Positions 1-5,282 of a DNA stretch of 5,337 nt are shown here, one piece after another. This stretch comes from Anaerolineae bacterium. Its GTDB lineage: Bacteria; Chloroflexota; Anaerolineae; B4-G1; DUEL01. The stretch covers positions 1 through 5,337 of the forward strand of contig JAFGOJ010000124.1 of assembly GCA_016926575.1 (NCBI GenBank), read 5' to 3'. The stretch's first letter is position 1. Every line of letters starts with the position of its first letter. The notes under the pieces were generated by a model, which did no database searches, was not told the DNA's origin, and saw only the letters and a program-made list of their open reading frames with translations. Both the position numbers and the translations under genes were made by a program.

Positions 1-41
1 AGAGCCCTAGTACTGCTACGAATGCCCCCCTCACACCCATG

Positions 42-69
42 TTGACAACGCGGGGATTTACGGTATAAT
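42..69 (+). promoter_or_regulatory. Promoter of the tRNA-Asn gene
   Basis: A perfect -35 box TTGACA lies at 42-47 and a perfect -10 box TATAAT at 64-69, separated by 16 bp. The expected transcription start is near 76, only a few bases before the mature tRNA 5' end at 81, so the primary transcript would carry a very short 5' leader for RNase P to remove. Full-consensus boxes are typical of stable-RNA promoters read by the housekeeping sigma factor. Confidence 0.9.
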
Positions 70-80
70 CCCCATCGTAT

Positions 81-154
81 TCCTCGGTAGCTCAATTCGG
101 CAGAGCGGCCGGCTGTTAACCGGTTGGTTGGAGGTTCAAGTCCTCCCCGAGGAG
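81..154 (+). tRNA. tRNA-Asn (anticodon GTT)
   Basis: All four arms of a cloverleaf can be drawn. The acceptor stem pairs TCCTCGG (81-87) with CCGAGGA (147-153), with discriminator G at 154. The D arm is GCTC...GAGC. The anticodon stem surrounds the loop CTGTTAA (113-119), giving anticodon GTT at 115-117, which reads the asparagine codons AAC and AAU. The T arm pairs GGAGG (130-134) with CCTCC (142-146) around the loop TTCAAGT. The 3' CCA is not encoded, so a CCA-adding enzyme must supply it. The gene has its own promoter and terminator and stands alone as a single-gene unit. No integrase gene and no second copy of the tRNA 3' end is seen in the window. Confidence 0.97.
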
Positions 155-160
155 CTCATC

Positions 161-188
161 GCCCGGCACACAACGCCGGGCATTTTTT
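161..188 (+). terminator. Intrinsic terminator of tRNA-Asn
   Basis: A perfect 7-bp GC-rich stem pairs GCCCGGC (161-167) with GCCGGGC (175-181) around a 7-nt loop, and is followed by a six-T tract at 183-188. This is a textbook factor-independent terminator six bases after the tRNA. It should largely block transcription into the small reading frame that starts at 211. Confidence 0.92.
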
Positions 189-210
189 AAAGCTGAACGG
201 AGTAAATGTT

Positions 211-462
211 GTGAAAAAGTACCCAACATCCCCGTTTCCCACCACGCTCCACATCGAAAGCAAATTCATCGACCAGGCTCTCAACGCCCCGCCGCTCGAA
301 GCGACACGGGGAACAGAGGACGTGGACGATACCATTCAAACGTTGATGTTCATCGACGCGATGATGACCGAGGAAGGCAATCTGATCTCTGAAGTGGTGC
401 TGCACCGCTCCCTCGACCGTCCAGATGAAGCCGACATCGAGGTAAAGATCACCAGCGATTGA
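211..462 (+). CDS. Small hypothetical protein (83 aa), possibly the 5' part of an interrupted gene
   Basis: I do not recognise this protein. The frame is open from inside the tRNA, but the sensible start is GTG at 211, with GGAG at 199-202 eight bases upstream; an ATG at 206 is in another frame and stops after two codons. The product begins VKKYPTSPFP, is acidic in its second half (TEDVDD, DRPDEADIEVKITSD) and alternates hydrophobic and polar residues in its last 40 residues (NLISEVVLHRSLD, ADIEVKI). That pattern suggests beta strands. There is no signal peptide or membrane segment. Third codon positions are mostly G or C, which supports coding. It ends at TGA 460-462, but the same frame remains open and coding-like to 633 (next entry), so this may be the front of one 140-codon gene. 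No promoter fits in the 22 bases after the tRNA terminator. Confidence 0.5.
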   Translation: MKKYPTSPFPTTLHIESKFIDQALNAPPLEATRGTEDVDDTIQTLMFIDAMMTEEGNLISEVVLHRSLDRPDEADIEVKITSD

Positions 463-633
463 CAACTGCCCTCTTCCCTGCTGGTTGTGATGACGTGGAA
501 TGCATCCCAACGCACCGCTCCCCTCAGCGAAGATGGCAGCGCGTTTATCCGCAATGTCCCCATCCACACTTTGATCTCGCCAGACAGCGGCGGGGCCCGT
601 TCGGATGTGATCATCACCTTCGAAAGCGCCTGA
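463..633 (+). pseudogene. In-frame continuation after TGA: 3' part of an interrupted small gene, or a separate 47-aa protein
   Basis: Directly after the TGA at 460-462, in the same frame, 56 sense codons run to a TGA at 631-633. The translation starts QLPSSLLVVMTWNASQRTAP, includes EDGSAFIRNVPIHTLISPD and ends SDVIITFESA. It looks like beta-sandwich protein rather than random frame, and its third codon positions favour C and G. If it is a gene of its own, the only starts are GTG 487 or ATG 490, and neither has a purine-rich ribosome site in front (the upstream bases are pyrimidine-rich). This favours one ancestral protein of about 140 aa interrupted by a nonsense change, or read-through of the TGA. 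The 89 bases from 634 to 722, up to the converging glycosyltransferase gene, hold nothing I can name, and no intrinsic terminator. Confidence 0.4.
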
Positions 634-722
634 GCGCCGCCACCACGGCCGACCTCATCCAATCCACGTTCGCGCCCGCCCACCCGGCACCGTCGATCTG
701 CCAGAGCGGCTTGGGGCGGCCA

Positions 723-1919
723 TCACTCTACGACGGGGCCGCCTTCGTCAAGCGAGGCTTTCCGTAGCGCCAGACCCCAACTCCGCTCCCAGCGTTCGAC
801 CGCCTGGTCCAAATCGTACTGCTGGCGCACGAACGCCTGCCCGGCGCGGCCCAGGCGCTCGCGCCGCTCGGGGTCTTGCAACAGGCGCACCACCGCGCGC
901 GCGAAAGCAGCCGGGTCGTCTGCCACCAACAGGTGCTCACCGGGGGTGGCCCCCACGCCGTGGTTGCTCACCGACGTCGCCACGATGGGCAAGCCCATCG
1001 AGAGGCCGTCCAGCACCTTCTGCAGCAATCCGCCCGCCACCAGCATGGGCGAGACGACCAGCGCCGCCGCGCGGTACCAGGGAGCCAGATCGTCCACGAA
1101 GCCGGTGACGAAGACGTGCTCGCCATCGTCGCAGGCAAGGATCTCATCCGGCGGCTTGTAACCTACCACGTAGAAGCGGGCCGCGGGGACCTGTTCCACC
1201 ACGTGCGGCCAGACCTGATCCAGGAACCAACGCACGGCGTCGACGTTGAAGCTGCGGTACATGGCCCCAACGAAAAGCACGTTCGGCCCCGCTGGCACGG
1301 CCGGTGGAGCGTCTGCGGCGGCCACGAACGCCGGTTCCAACGGCAGCAGCAGTACCTTGCGCGGGGCACACAGCGGAGCCAACAGCCGCCGGTCCCCTTC
1401 CGAGATGGCAACCACCTGGTCGTGACGCCGACAGAGCCACGGTTCGAGCCAGCGAAAGAAGCGGGAGCCCGCCCACGCGGCCCACTGCCGTGGCCCGCTG
1501 ACCTGCGGCAGTTGCTGCTCCATCAAGAACCAGTTGACGTCGTGGGGGCGAAAGGACGTGAACGACGCGCGCAGCCCCAACAGGGCTACCGCCGTCTGCG
1601 CAAACTCGATGAACAGGAGGTCGGGCCGTGCCTCCCGTAGCATCTGCTCAGACGCCCGGCGCAGCATCCAATAACTGCGCACCATCGCCAGAGGGCGCGG
1701 ACCGGGGAGCGAGCGGTGGTGCGGCACCGTGACGAGCCGCGCACAGAAGGGACGGGTCTCTTCCACCCAAACCGCCTCTTCCTCTTTCTCGCGGCAGACC
1801 AGAAAGACCTCGTGGCCGCGGCGGTGGAGGCAAGAGATCAAGCGGAAGACGCCCTGGCCGCCGGCGTGCCCCACCGAGGGCGCAGGGAATTCTTTGTAGG
1901 CGACGAGGATGCGCGCCAT
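723..1919 (-). CDS. GT4-type glycosyltransferase (family 1 glycosyl transferase)
   Basis: This 398-aa cytoplasmic enzyme should transfer a sugar from a nucleotide-activated donor to a lipid, glycan or exopolysaccharide intermediate; donor and acceptor cannot be read from sequence. It has the two Rossmann halves of the GT-B fold. The N-terminal acceptor half starts MARILVAYKEFP with a glycine-rich loop (HAGGQG, 18-23), LHRRGHEVFLV (31-41) and RPHDVNW (124-130). The hinge region has VVAISEGDRRLL (169-180). The donor half has VLFVGAMYRSFNVDAVRWF (214-232), FYVVGYKPP, VTGFVDDLAPWYRAAALVVSP (271-291) and GLLQKVLDGLSMGLPIVAT (297-315), ending with the usual helical tail ERLGRAGQAFVRQQYD. The second Glu of the EX7E-type motif is Asp304 here. 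The ATG lies 5 bases after the rnj stop, and the GGAGGAGG of the last rnj codons can serve as its ribosome site, so the two genes are probably co-transcribed and translationally coupled. Length is normal for the family. Confidence 0.9.
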   Translation of the reverse strand: MARILVAYKEFPAPSVGHAGGQGVFRLISCLHRRGHEVFLVCREKEEEAVWVEETRPFCARLVTVPHHRSLPGPRPLAMVRSYWMLRRASEQMLREARPDLLFIEFAQTAVALLGLRASFTSFRPHDVNWFLMEQQLPQVSGPRQWAAWAGSRFFRWLEPWLCRRHDQVVAISEGDRRLLAPLCAPRKVLLLPLEPAFVAAADAPPAVPAGPNVLFVGAMYRSFNVDAVRWFLDQVWPHVVEQVPAARFYVVGYKPPDEILACDDGEHVFVTGFVDDLAPWYRAAALVVSPMLVAGGLLQKVLDGLSMGLPIVATSVSNHGVGATPGEHLLVADDPAAFARAVVRLLQDPERRERLGRAGQAFVRQQYDLDQAVERWERSWGLALRKASLDEGGPVVE

Positions 1920-1924
1920 AGGGG

Positions 1925-3580
1925 TCAGGCCTCCTCCAGAGCCATCACGACGACTTCGGGACGGTTCTTCGTCTCGCGGTAGAGGAAATCAGATAGCGCG
2001 TGGCGGACGCGCTTCTCGACCTTGTCGGCGGACGTGCCCGGCTGCGTCTGGTGGACGGTAGAGCGCACCACCTCGCGGGCGTCTTCGAGCAGCGATTCCA
2101 ACGCTTCGGGGATGGCCAGCCCACGCAGCGCAACCTTCGGAGATCCCACCAACTTCCCCAGCTGCGGGTCGTAGCGCAGGGCAACGGCACACACCCCGGC
2201 GCGGGCCAGATCCTCCCGCTTCCGAATCACCGACGGGTCGATGCCTTCGCCTTCCCACTTGCCGTCCACAAAGACGTACCCACCCTCCACCCGCTCGCCG
2301 ACGCGGATGTCGCCGTCCTCGAAGGAGAGGACGTGGCCGTTCTCCACCACTGCGATGCGTTCCTGGGGAATGCCGAGTTCGACGGCCAGCCTGGCGTGCT
2401 GTTTGAGGTGGCGCAGCTCCCCGTGAATCGGCAGGAAATTACGCGGGCGGAGGATATTCAGCAGGAGCTTCTGCTCCTCCTGACTGGCGTGGCCGGAGAC
2501 GTGAATCGGCGCGTTGGATTCGTAGAGCACGTTCGCCCCCTTCTGGAACAGCCGGTTGATCACGCGATGGATCATCTCCTCGTTGCCGGGGATGGTGTGG
2601 GAGGAGAGGACAACCGTGTCGCCGGGCTCGATGCGCAGGGACGAGTGGCCGCCCACCGCCAGGCGGCTCAGCACGGCGGTCGGTTCGCCCTGCACGCCCG
2701 TTGCCAGAATCAACTGTTCGTGGCTGGGCAGGCGACGGATCTCGCCCAGGGCCCACTGCATCCCATCCGGCACGCGCAGGTAGCCCAGCTTCTTGCCCAT
2801 CTTCACGTTTTCGGCCATCGTCGCGCCGGCAATGGCGAATTTGCGCCCGTAGCGCCCGGCCACGTCGATGGCCTGCTGGATACGCGAGATGAGCGAGGCG
2901 AAGGTAGCGATGATGACCCGGCCGGACGCCTCGCGCACCACGGCCTCCAGCGCCTCGGTGACTACCTGCTCGGAGGGCGTCGTGCCGGGTTCGGTGGCGT
3001 TGGTGCTGTCGGACATGAGCAGCAACACGCCCCGTCCGGCAAATTCGGCCAGCTTGGCGAAGTCGGTGGGCTGACCGTCGACCGGCGTGTGATCGAACTT
3101 GAAATCGCCGGAGTGGACGATCAGCCCTGCCGGGGTCGTGATGCCCAGCCCCACCGTGTCTGGGATGGAGTGACAGACGTGGAACGGTTCGACGACGAAC
3201 GGGCCGATGGAGACCGTGTCGCCGGGGGTGAGCGTGTGCAGCGCCGTCCGCTCCAGGACGTGCGCCCGGCGCAGTTTCCCTTCGATCAGCCCCAACGTCA
3301 GGCGCGTGGCGTACAGCGGGACGTTGAAGGAGCGCATCACGTGGCCCAGCGCCCCCACGTGGTCTTCGTGCCCGTGCGTGACCACAACGGCCCGAATCCA
3401 GTCCCCTTTATCTCGCAGGTAGTTGTAGTCGGGGATGATGTAGTCCACGCCGTACATATCCGACTCGGGGAACATCAATCCGGCATCCACGATCAGGATA
3501 TTGCGACCGTATTCGATCGCCATCATATTCTTGCCGACCTCTCCCAGGCCCCCGAGAGGGACGATGCGCAGCTTATCCAT
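1925..3580 (-). CDS. rnj: Ribonuclease J
   Basis: RNase J is a cytoplasmic metallo-beta-lactamase/beta-CASP nuclease with 5'-to-3' exonuclease and endonuclease activity, used in mRNA turnover and in 5' maturation of 16S rRNA. With the start at 3580 the protein has 551 aa, close to B. subtilis RNase J1. Visible motifs: GGLGEVGKNM (10-19); zinc motif THGHEDHVGA (68-77; His69, His71, Asp73, His74); His137 in CHSIPD; HSGDFKFD (156-163; Asp159); beta-CASP motifs SDSTNAT (190-196) and ATFASLISRIQQ (225-236); TGVQGEP (294-300); HVSGHASQEE (360-369); and LPIHGE (383-388, His386). A C-terminal domain of about 100 residues follows. The frame is open back to 3712, but ATG 3580 has AAGGGAG five bases upstream, and the longer version would begin inside the promoter and lack family similarity. 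It is the first gene of an operon with the glycosyltransferase. All catalytic residues are present, so it should be active. Confidence 0.97.
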   Translation of the reverse strand: MDKLRIVPLGGLGEVGKNMMAIEYGRNILIVDAGLMFPESDMYGVDYIIPDYNYLRDKGDWIRAVVVTHGHEDHVGALGHVMRSFNVPLYATRLTLGLIEGKLRRAHVLERTALHTLTPGDTVSIGPFVVEPFHVCHSIPDTVGLGITTPAGLIVHSGDFKFDHTPVDGQPTDFAKLAEFAGRGVLLLMSDSTNATEPGTTPSEQVVTEALEAVVREASGRVIIATFASLISRIQQAIDVAGRYGRKFAIAGATMAENVKMGKKLGYLRVPDGMQWALGEIRRLPSHEQLILATGVQGEPTAVLSRLAVGGHSSLRIEPGDTVVLSSHTIPGNEEMIHRVINRLFQKGANVLYESNAPIHVSGHASQEEQKLLLNILRPRNFLPIHGELRHLKQHARLAVELGIPQERIAVVENGHVLSFEDGDIRVGERVEGGYVFVDGKWEGEGIDPSVIRKREDLARAGVCAVALRYDPQLGKLVGSPKVALRGLAIPEALESLLEDAREVVRSTVHQTQPGTSADKVEKRVRHALSDFLYRETKNRPEVVVMALEEA

Positions 3581-3585
3581 GCCGA

Positions 3586-3592
3586 CTCCCTT
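3586..3592 (-). promoter_or_regulatory. Ribosome binding site that fixes the rnj start
   Basis: On the minus strand AAGGGAG ends 5 bases before ATG 3580. It supports starting RNase J at MDKLRIVPLG and not at the in-frame ATG 132 bases upstream. It sits 11 bases downstream of the leader hairpin at 3604-3634. Confidence 0.8.
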
Positions 3593-3603
3593 CGACAAGC
3601 AAA

Positions 3604-3634
3604 CGCCGCTGGATGGTCCGGCGGTCCAGCGGCG
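3604..3634 (-). promoter_or_regulatory. Perfect hairpin in the rnj mRNA leader
   Basis: On the plus strand CGCCGCTGGA (3604-3613) is exactly complementary to TCCAGCGGCG (3625-3634) around an 11-nt loop. In the rnj transcript this gives a 10-bp GC-rich stem about 43 nt from the predicted 5' end and 11 nt upstream of the Shine-Dalgarno. Only TTTGCTTGT follows it, so it is a poor terminator. A stable leader stem could shield the transcript or act as a site for feedback by RNase J itself; that role is inference. Confidence 0.6.
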
Positions 3635-3683
3635 CGATTGCTCGATTACCCTTGTTCGTACATCTCCATGTGCATACCGGCAC

Positions 3684-3712
3684 ATACTAGCACGTTCAGG
3701 TCGATCTGTCAA
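3684..3712 (-). promoter_or_regulatory. Promoter of the rnj-glycosyltransferase operon
   Basis: Reading the minus strand, a perfect -35 TTGACA (3712-3707) and a -10 TAGTAT (3689-3684, five of six consensus bases) are separated by exactly 17 bp. The predicted start near 3677 gives a leader of about 97 nt. It fires away from the right-hand promoter; the two -35 boxes are 43 bp apart in AT-rich DNA. Confidence 0.82.
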
Positions 3713-3755
3713 CTTCTAATCGCTCAAATGCAACCTTCTTGAAACGCTTTCGATA

Positions 3756-3783
3756 TTGACGGAATGGGCCAATGCGTTATAAT
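3756..3783 (+). promoter_or_regulatory. Promoter of the TPR protein gene
   Basis: The -35 TTGACG (3756-3761) and a perfect -10 TATAAT (3778-3783) are 16 bp apart, with a predicted start near 3790. Transcripts then cross the whole palindromic element at 3802-3892 before reaching the start codon at 3921, giving a leader of about 131 nt. Without the insertion and one duplication copy the leader would be about 32 nt. Confidence 0.8.
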
Positions 3784-3793
3784 CAAATACAAG

Positions 3794-3801
3794 GCAACTA
3801 C
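3794..3801. repeat. Left 8-bp target site duplication
   Basis: GCAACTAC lies immediately outside the left end of the palindromic element and is repeated exactly, in direct orientation, at 3893-3900 immediately outside the right end. Confidence 0.8.
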
Positions 3802-3892
3802 GTATCTTCTCAAAAAGTGGGGGTGAGGGTTTTGCGGGCGGCTTCGCCGCCCGCAAAACCCCCATCTTCTCCCCGCTTTATTGAGAAGTTAC
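3802..3892. mobile_element. 91-bp MITE-like palindromic element with IS66-like ends
   Basis: The element begins GTATCTTCTCAA (3802-3813) and ends TTGAGAAGTTAC (3881-3892); these terminal repeats match at 11 of 12 bases. The similarity continues inward, with AAAGTGGGG (3814-3822) against CCCCGCTTT (3871-3879), one mismatch and one extra base at 3880. The centre is a perfect 16-bp stem, 3827-3842 with 3846-3861, around the triloop TTC. An exact 8-bp direct repeat, GCAACTAC, borders it. It has no coding capacity. IS66-family transposons are known for ends starting GTAA and 8-bp duplications; the right end fits (GTAA), the left is GTAT. An IS66-type transposase as mobiliser is therefore inference. 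A related sequence lies at 5251-5337. Confidence 0.8.
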
Positions 3893-3900
3893 GCAACTAC
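3893..3900. repeat. Right 8-bp target site duplication
   Basis: GCAACTAC here is an exact direct copy of 3794-3801 and abuts the right terminal repeat. Removing one copy together with the 91-bp element leaves a continuous sequence between the right-hand promoter and the ribosome binding site. Confidence 0.8.
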
Positions 3901-3920
3901 CAACATCGAGGGAACCGGTT

Positions 3921-5222
3921 ATGAATACTCGAGTCAAGTCGAACACGCGCAGGCTAGATATGGCGATCAGCAAGCAACAACAGGCGCGCGGCGCAATCAC
4001 CAGAGGACGGTACCAGGAAGCAGTGCACACCGTCCAGGAAGCTCTGGGCTTTTTCCCGGACGGCGCAGTGTCTGAAGACGAAAACCGCGCCCGGTTCTCG
4101 CTGATCCTGGAGCAGGCGTGGGCGCGGCGCTATCAAGGGGACAACGCCACGGCCCTGGCCGACTTCCAAAACGCGCGCCAAAACGCCCCCGATTCGTTCC
4201 AGCGCACCGACGCGCTGGTCGGCATTGGCGAGTGCTACGCCAAGCTGGGCGATTACGAAGCCGCCGAAGTCGCTTACACGCAAGCGCTGGACGAAGCCAA
4301 CGAGGCCAAAGACACCCTACGCGGCATCCGCGGCTTGAAGGGCCTGGGAAGCCTGTACTGGCTGCAAGGGCACATCGAAGAATCGATCCAGACCCTCACG
4401 AAGGCCCGCGAGGCGCTCCAGCGTACCCGCGACCTCTTCGAGCTGGGCAACGTCATGCTCAGCCTGGGCAATGCCTACAATTTCTCCGGCCTGTACCAGC
4501 AGTCGATCGATGCCTACAAAGAAGCGATGGACTGCTTCCGCACGCTGGGCTATGACCACGGCATCATGCTCGCCCTGAGCAACCTGGGCGAAATCCACCA
4601 GGAATTGTACGACATCGAGACCGCCCTCACCTACCACCAGGAGGCCCTGCAAATCTGCCAGACGGTCGACGTGGTCACCCGCGAGGCGGACCGCTTGCGC
4701 AACATCGGAGTGGACCTGACCCTGTTGGGGCGCTACAGCGAAGCGATGGGCTATCTGGAAAGCGCCCTGGCCAACGCGCGCGCCACGGGCGACCAGGACA
4801 TCGCGCTGCAAGCCCTCTACAGCCTGGGCGACGCGTTCTTGCGCCAGGGCAACGTCAACAAGGCCCTGGCCTACGCCACCGAACTCGAAGCCGAAGCCAA
4901 AGCCATGCGCGGTGAGTTCCACCTGACCCGCGCTAAGCTCTTGAAAGGCCGGGCGTACCTGGCGCAGGGCGACCGGAAGCAGGCGCAGGCCACGCTCCAG
5001 GACGCCCTCTCCAACGCCCACGCCCTCCCCAGCCGCACCCTGCTATGGGGCCTCCACGCCGCCCTCGGACGGGCCAGCGAGGACCCCCAGGTCGCGCGGG
5101 TGCACCTGCAAATCGCAGCCGACTTCATCCATCAGACTGCCGAACCGCTGACCGACCTCAAAATGCGCACGAACTTCTTGAGCCGGCCCGAGGTATTGGC
5201 CGTGTTGCGCAGCGCCTCCTAG
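3921..5222 (+). CDS. Tetratricopeptide repeat (TPR) protein
   Basis: This 433-aa soluble protein is built almost entirely of TPR helix pairs and so should be a scaffold or peptide-binding adaptor; its partner is unknown. About ten repeats can be marked, starting near residues 21, 61, 97, 136, 176, 216, 256, 296, 336 and 374. From 136 on the period is almost exactly 40 residues, the long-TPR spacing seen in the C-terminal parts of MalT/LuxR-type, STAND ATPase and cyclase regulators. Good examples are GIGECYAKLGDYEAAEVAYT (101-120), SLGNAYNFSG and NLGEIHQELYDIETALTYHQ (221-240). The tail MRTNFLSRPEVLAVLRSA resembles the capping end of those regulators, yet no catalytic, DNA-binding, signal-peptide or membrane part is present. 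ATG 3921 has GAGGGA (3908-3913) seven bases upstream; ATG 3960 is a weaker alternative that keeps all repeats. The gene is monocistronic as far as visible. Confidence 0.9.
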   Translation: MNTRVKSNTRRLDMAISKQQQARGAITRGRYQEAVHTVQEALGFFPDGAVSEDENRARFSLILEQAWARRYQGDNATALADFQNARQNAPDSFQRTDALVGIGECYAKLGDYEAAEVAYTQALDEANEAKDTLRGIRGLKGLGSLYWLQGHIEESIQTLTKAREALQRTRDLFELGNVMLSLGNAYNFSGLYQQSIDAYKEAMDCFRTLGYDHGIMLALSNLGEIHQELYDIETALTYHQEALQICQTVDVVTREADRLRNIGVDLTLLGRYSEAMGYLESALANARATGDQDIALQALYSLGDAFLRQGNVNKALAYATELEAEAKAMRGEFHLTRAKLLKGRAYLAQGDRKQAQATLQDALSNAHALPSRTLLWGLHAALGRASEDPQVARVHLQIAADFIHQTAEPLTDLKMRTNFLSRPEVLAVLRSAS

Positions 5223-5250
5223 CCTCCCAGCGCCAACCGATTCGTAACTT

Positions 5251-5282
5251 GTAACTGCTCAGGCTGTGCGCCTGGCAGTTAC
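5251..5282. repeat. Imperfect inverted repeat behind the TPR gene
   Basis: GTAACTGC (5251-5258) pairs with GCAGTTAC (5275-5282), and CAGGC (5260-5264) with GCCTG (5270-5274), leaving T5259 bulged and a 5-nt loop. No T tract follows on either strand, so it is not an intrinsic terminator in the usual sense, although it may protect the 3' end of the TPR message. Its outer sequence GTAACTGCTCAG resembles the terminal repeat GTAACTTCTCAA of the element at 3802-3892, so it is probably the end of a second element. Confidence 0.6.

Noticed and set aside
187..683. Two overlapping minus-strand frames (187-567 and 336-683) in the small-gene region
   Set aside because: The plus frame from 211 to 633 has better codon composition and a ribosome site; the minus products look like shadows. 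Certainty is moderate, because the plus frame is itself interrupted.
459..767. A 102-codon plus-strand frame from TTG 459, overlapping the stop of the 83-aa gene
   Set aside because: It runs into the end of the glycosyltransferase on the other strand, has an R/P/H-rich composition, and competes with the more protein-like frame 463-633.
876..1640. A 254-codon plus-strand frame antisense to the glycosyltransferase
   Set aside because: It overlaps a well-supported GT4 gene and its translation is low-complexity H/R/Q-rich shadow sequence.
3581..3712. A 44-residue N-terminal extension of RNase J starting at 3712
   Set aside because: The extension would start at the -35 box of the rnj promoter and cover the promoter and leader hairpin. 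It has no family similarity, while ATG 3580 has a good ribosome site.
2000..3742. A 580-codon plus-strand open frame antisense to rnj
   Set aside because: The minus strand encodes an RNase J with all catalytic motifs across the same span. The antisense product is rich in H, R, Q and V without domain pattern, as expected for the mirror of a high-GC gene.
3827..3861. Central stem of the palindrome read as an intrinsic terminator
   Set aside because: No T tract follows on the plus strand, and on the minus strand only CACCCCC follows. The flanking terminal repeats and target duplication identify it as part of a mobile element.
4317..5021. A 234-codon minus-strand frame antisense to the TPR gene
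   Set aside because: The plus-strand TPR repeats explain the sequence; the antisense frame is a repeat-periodic shadow.
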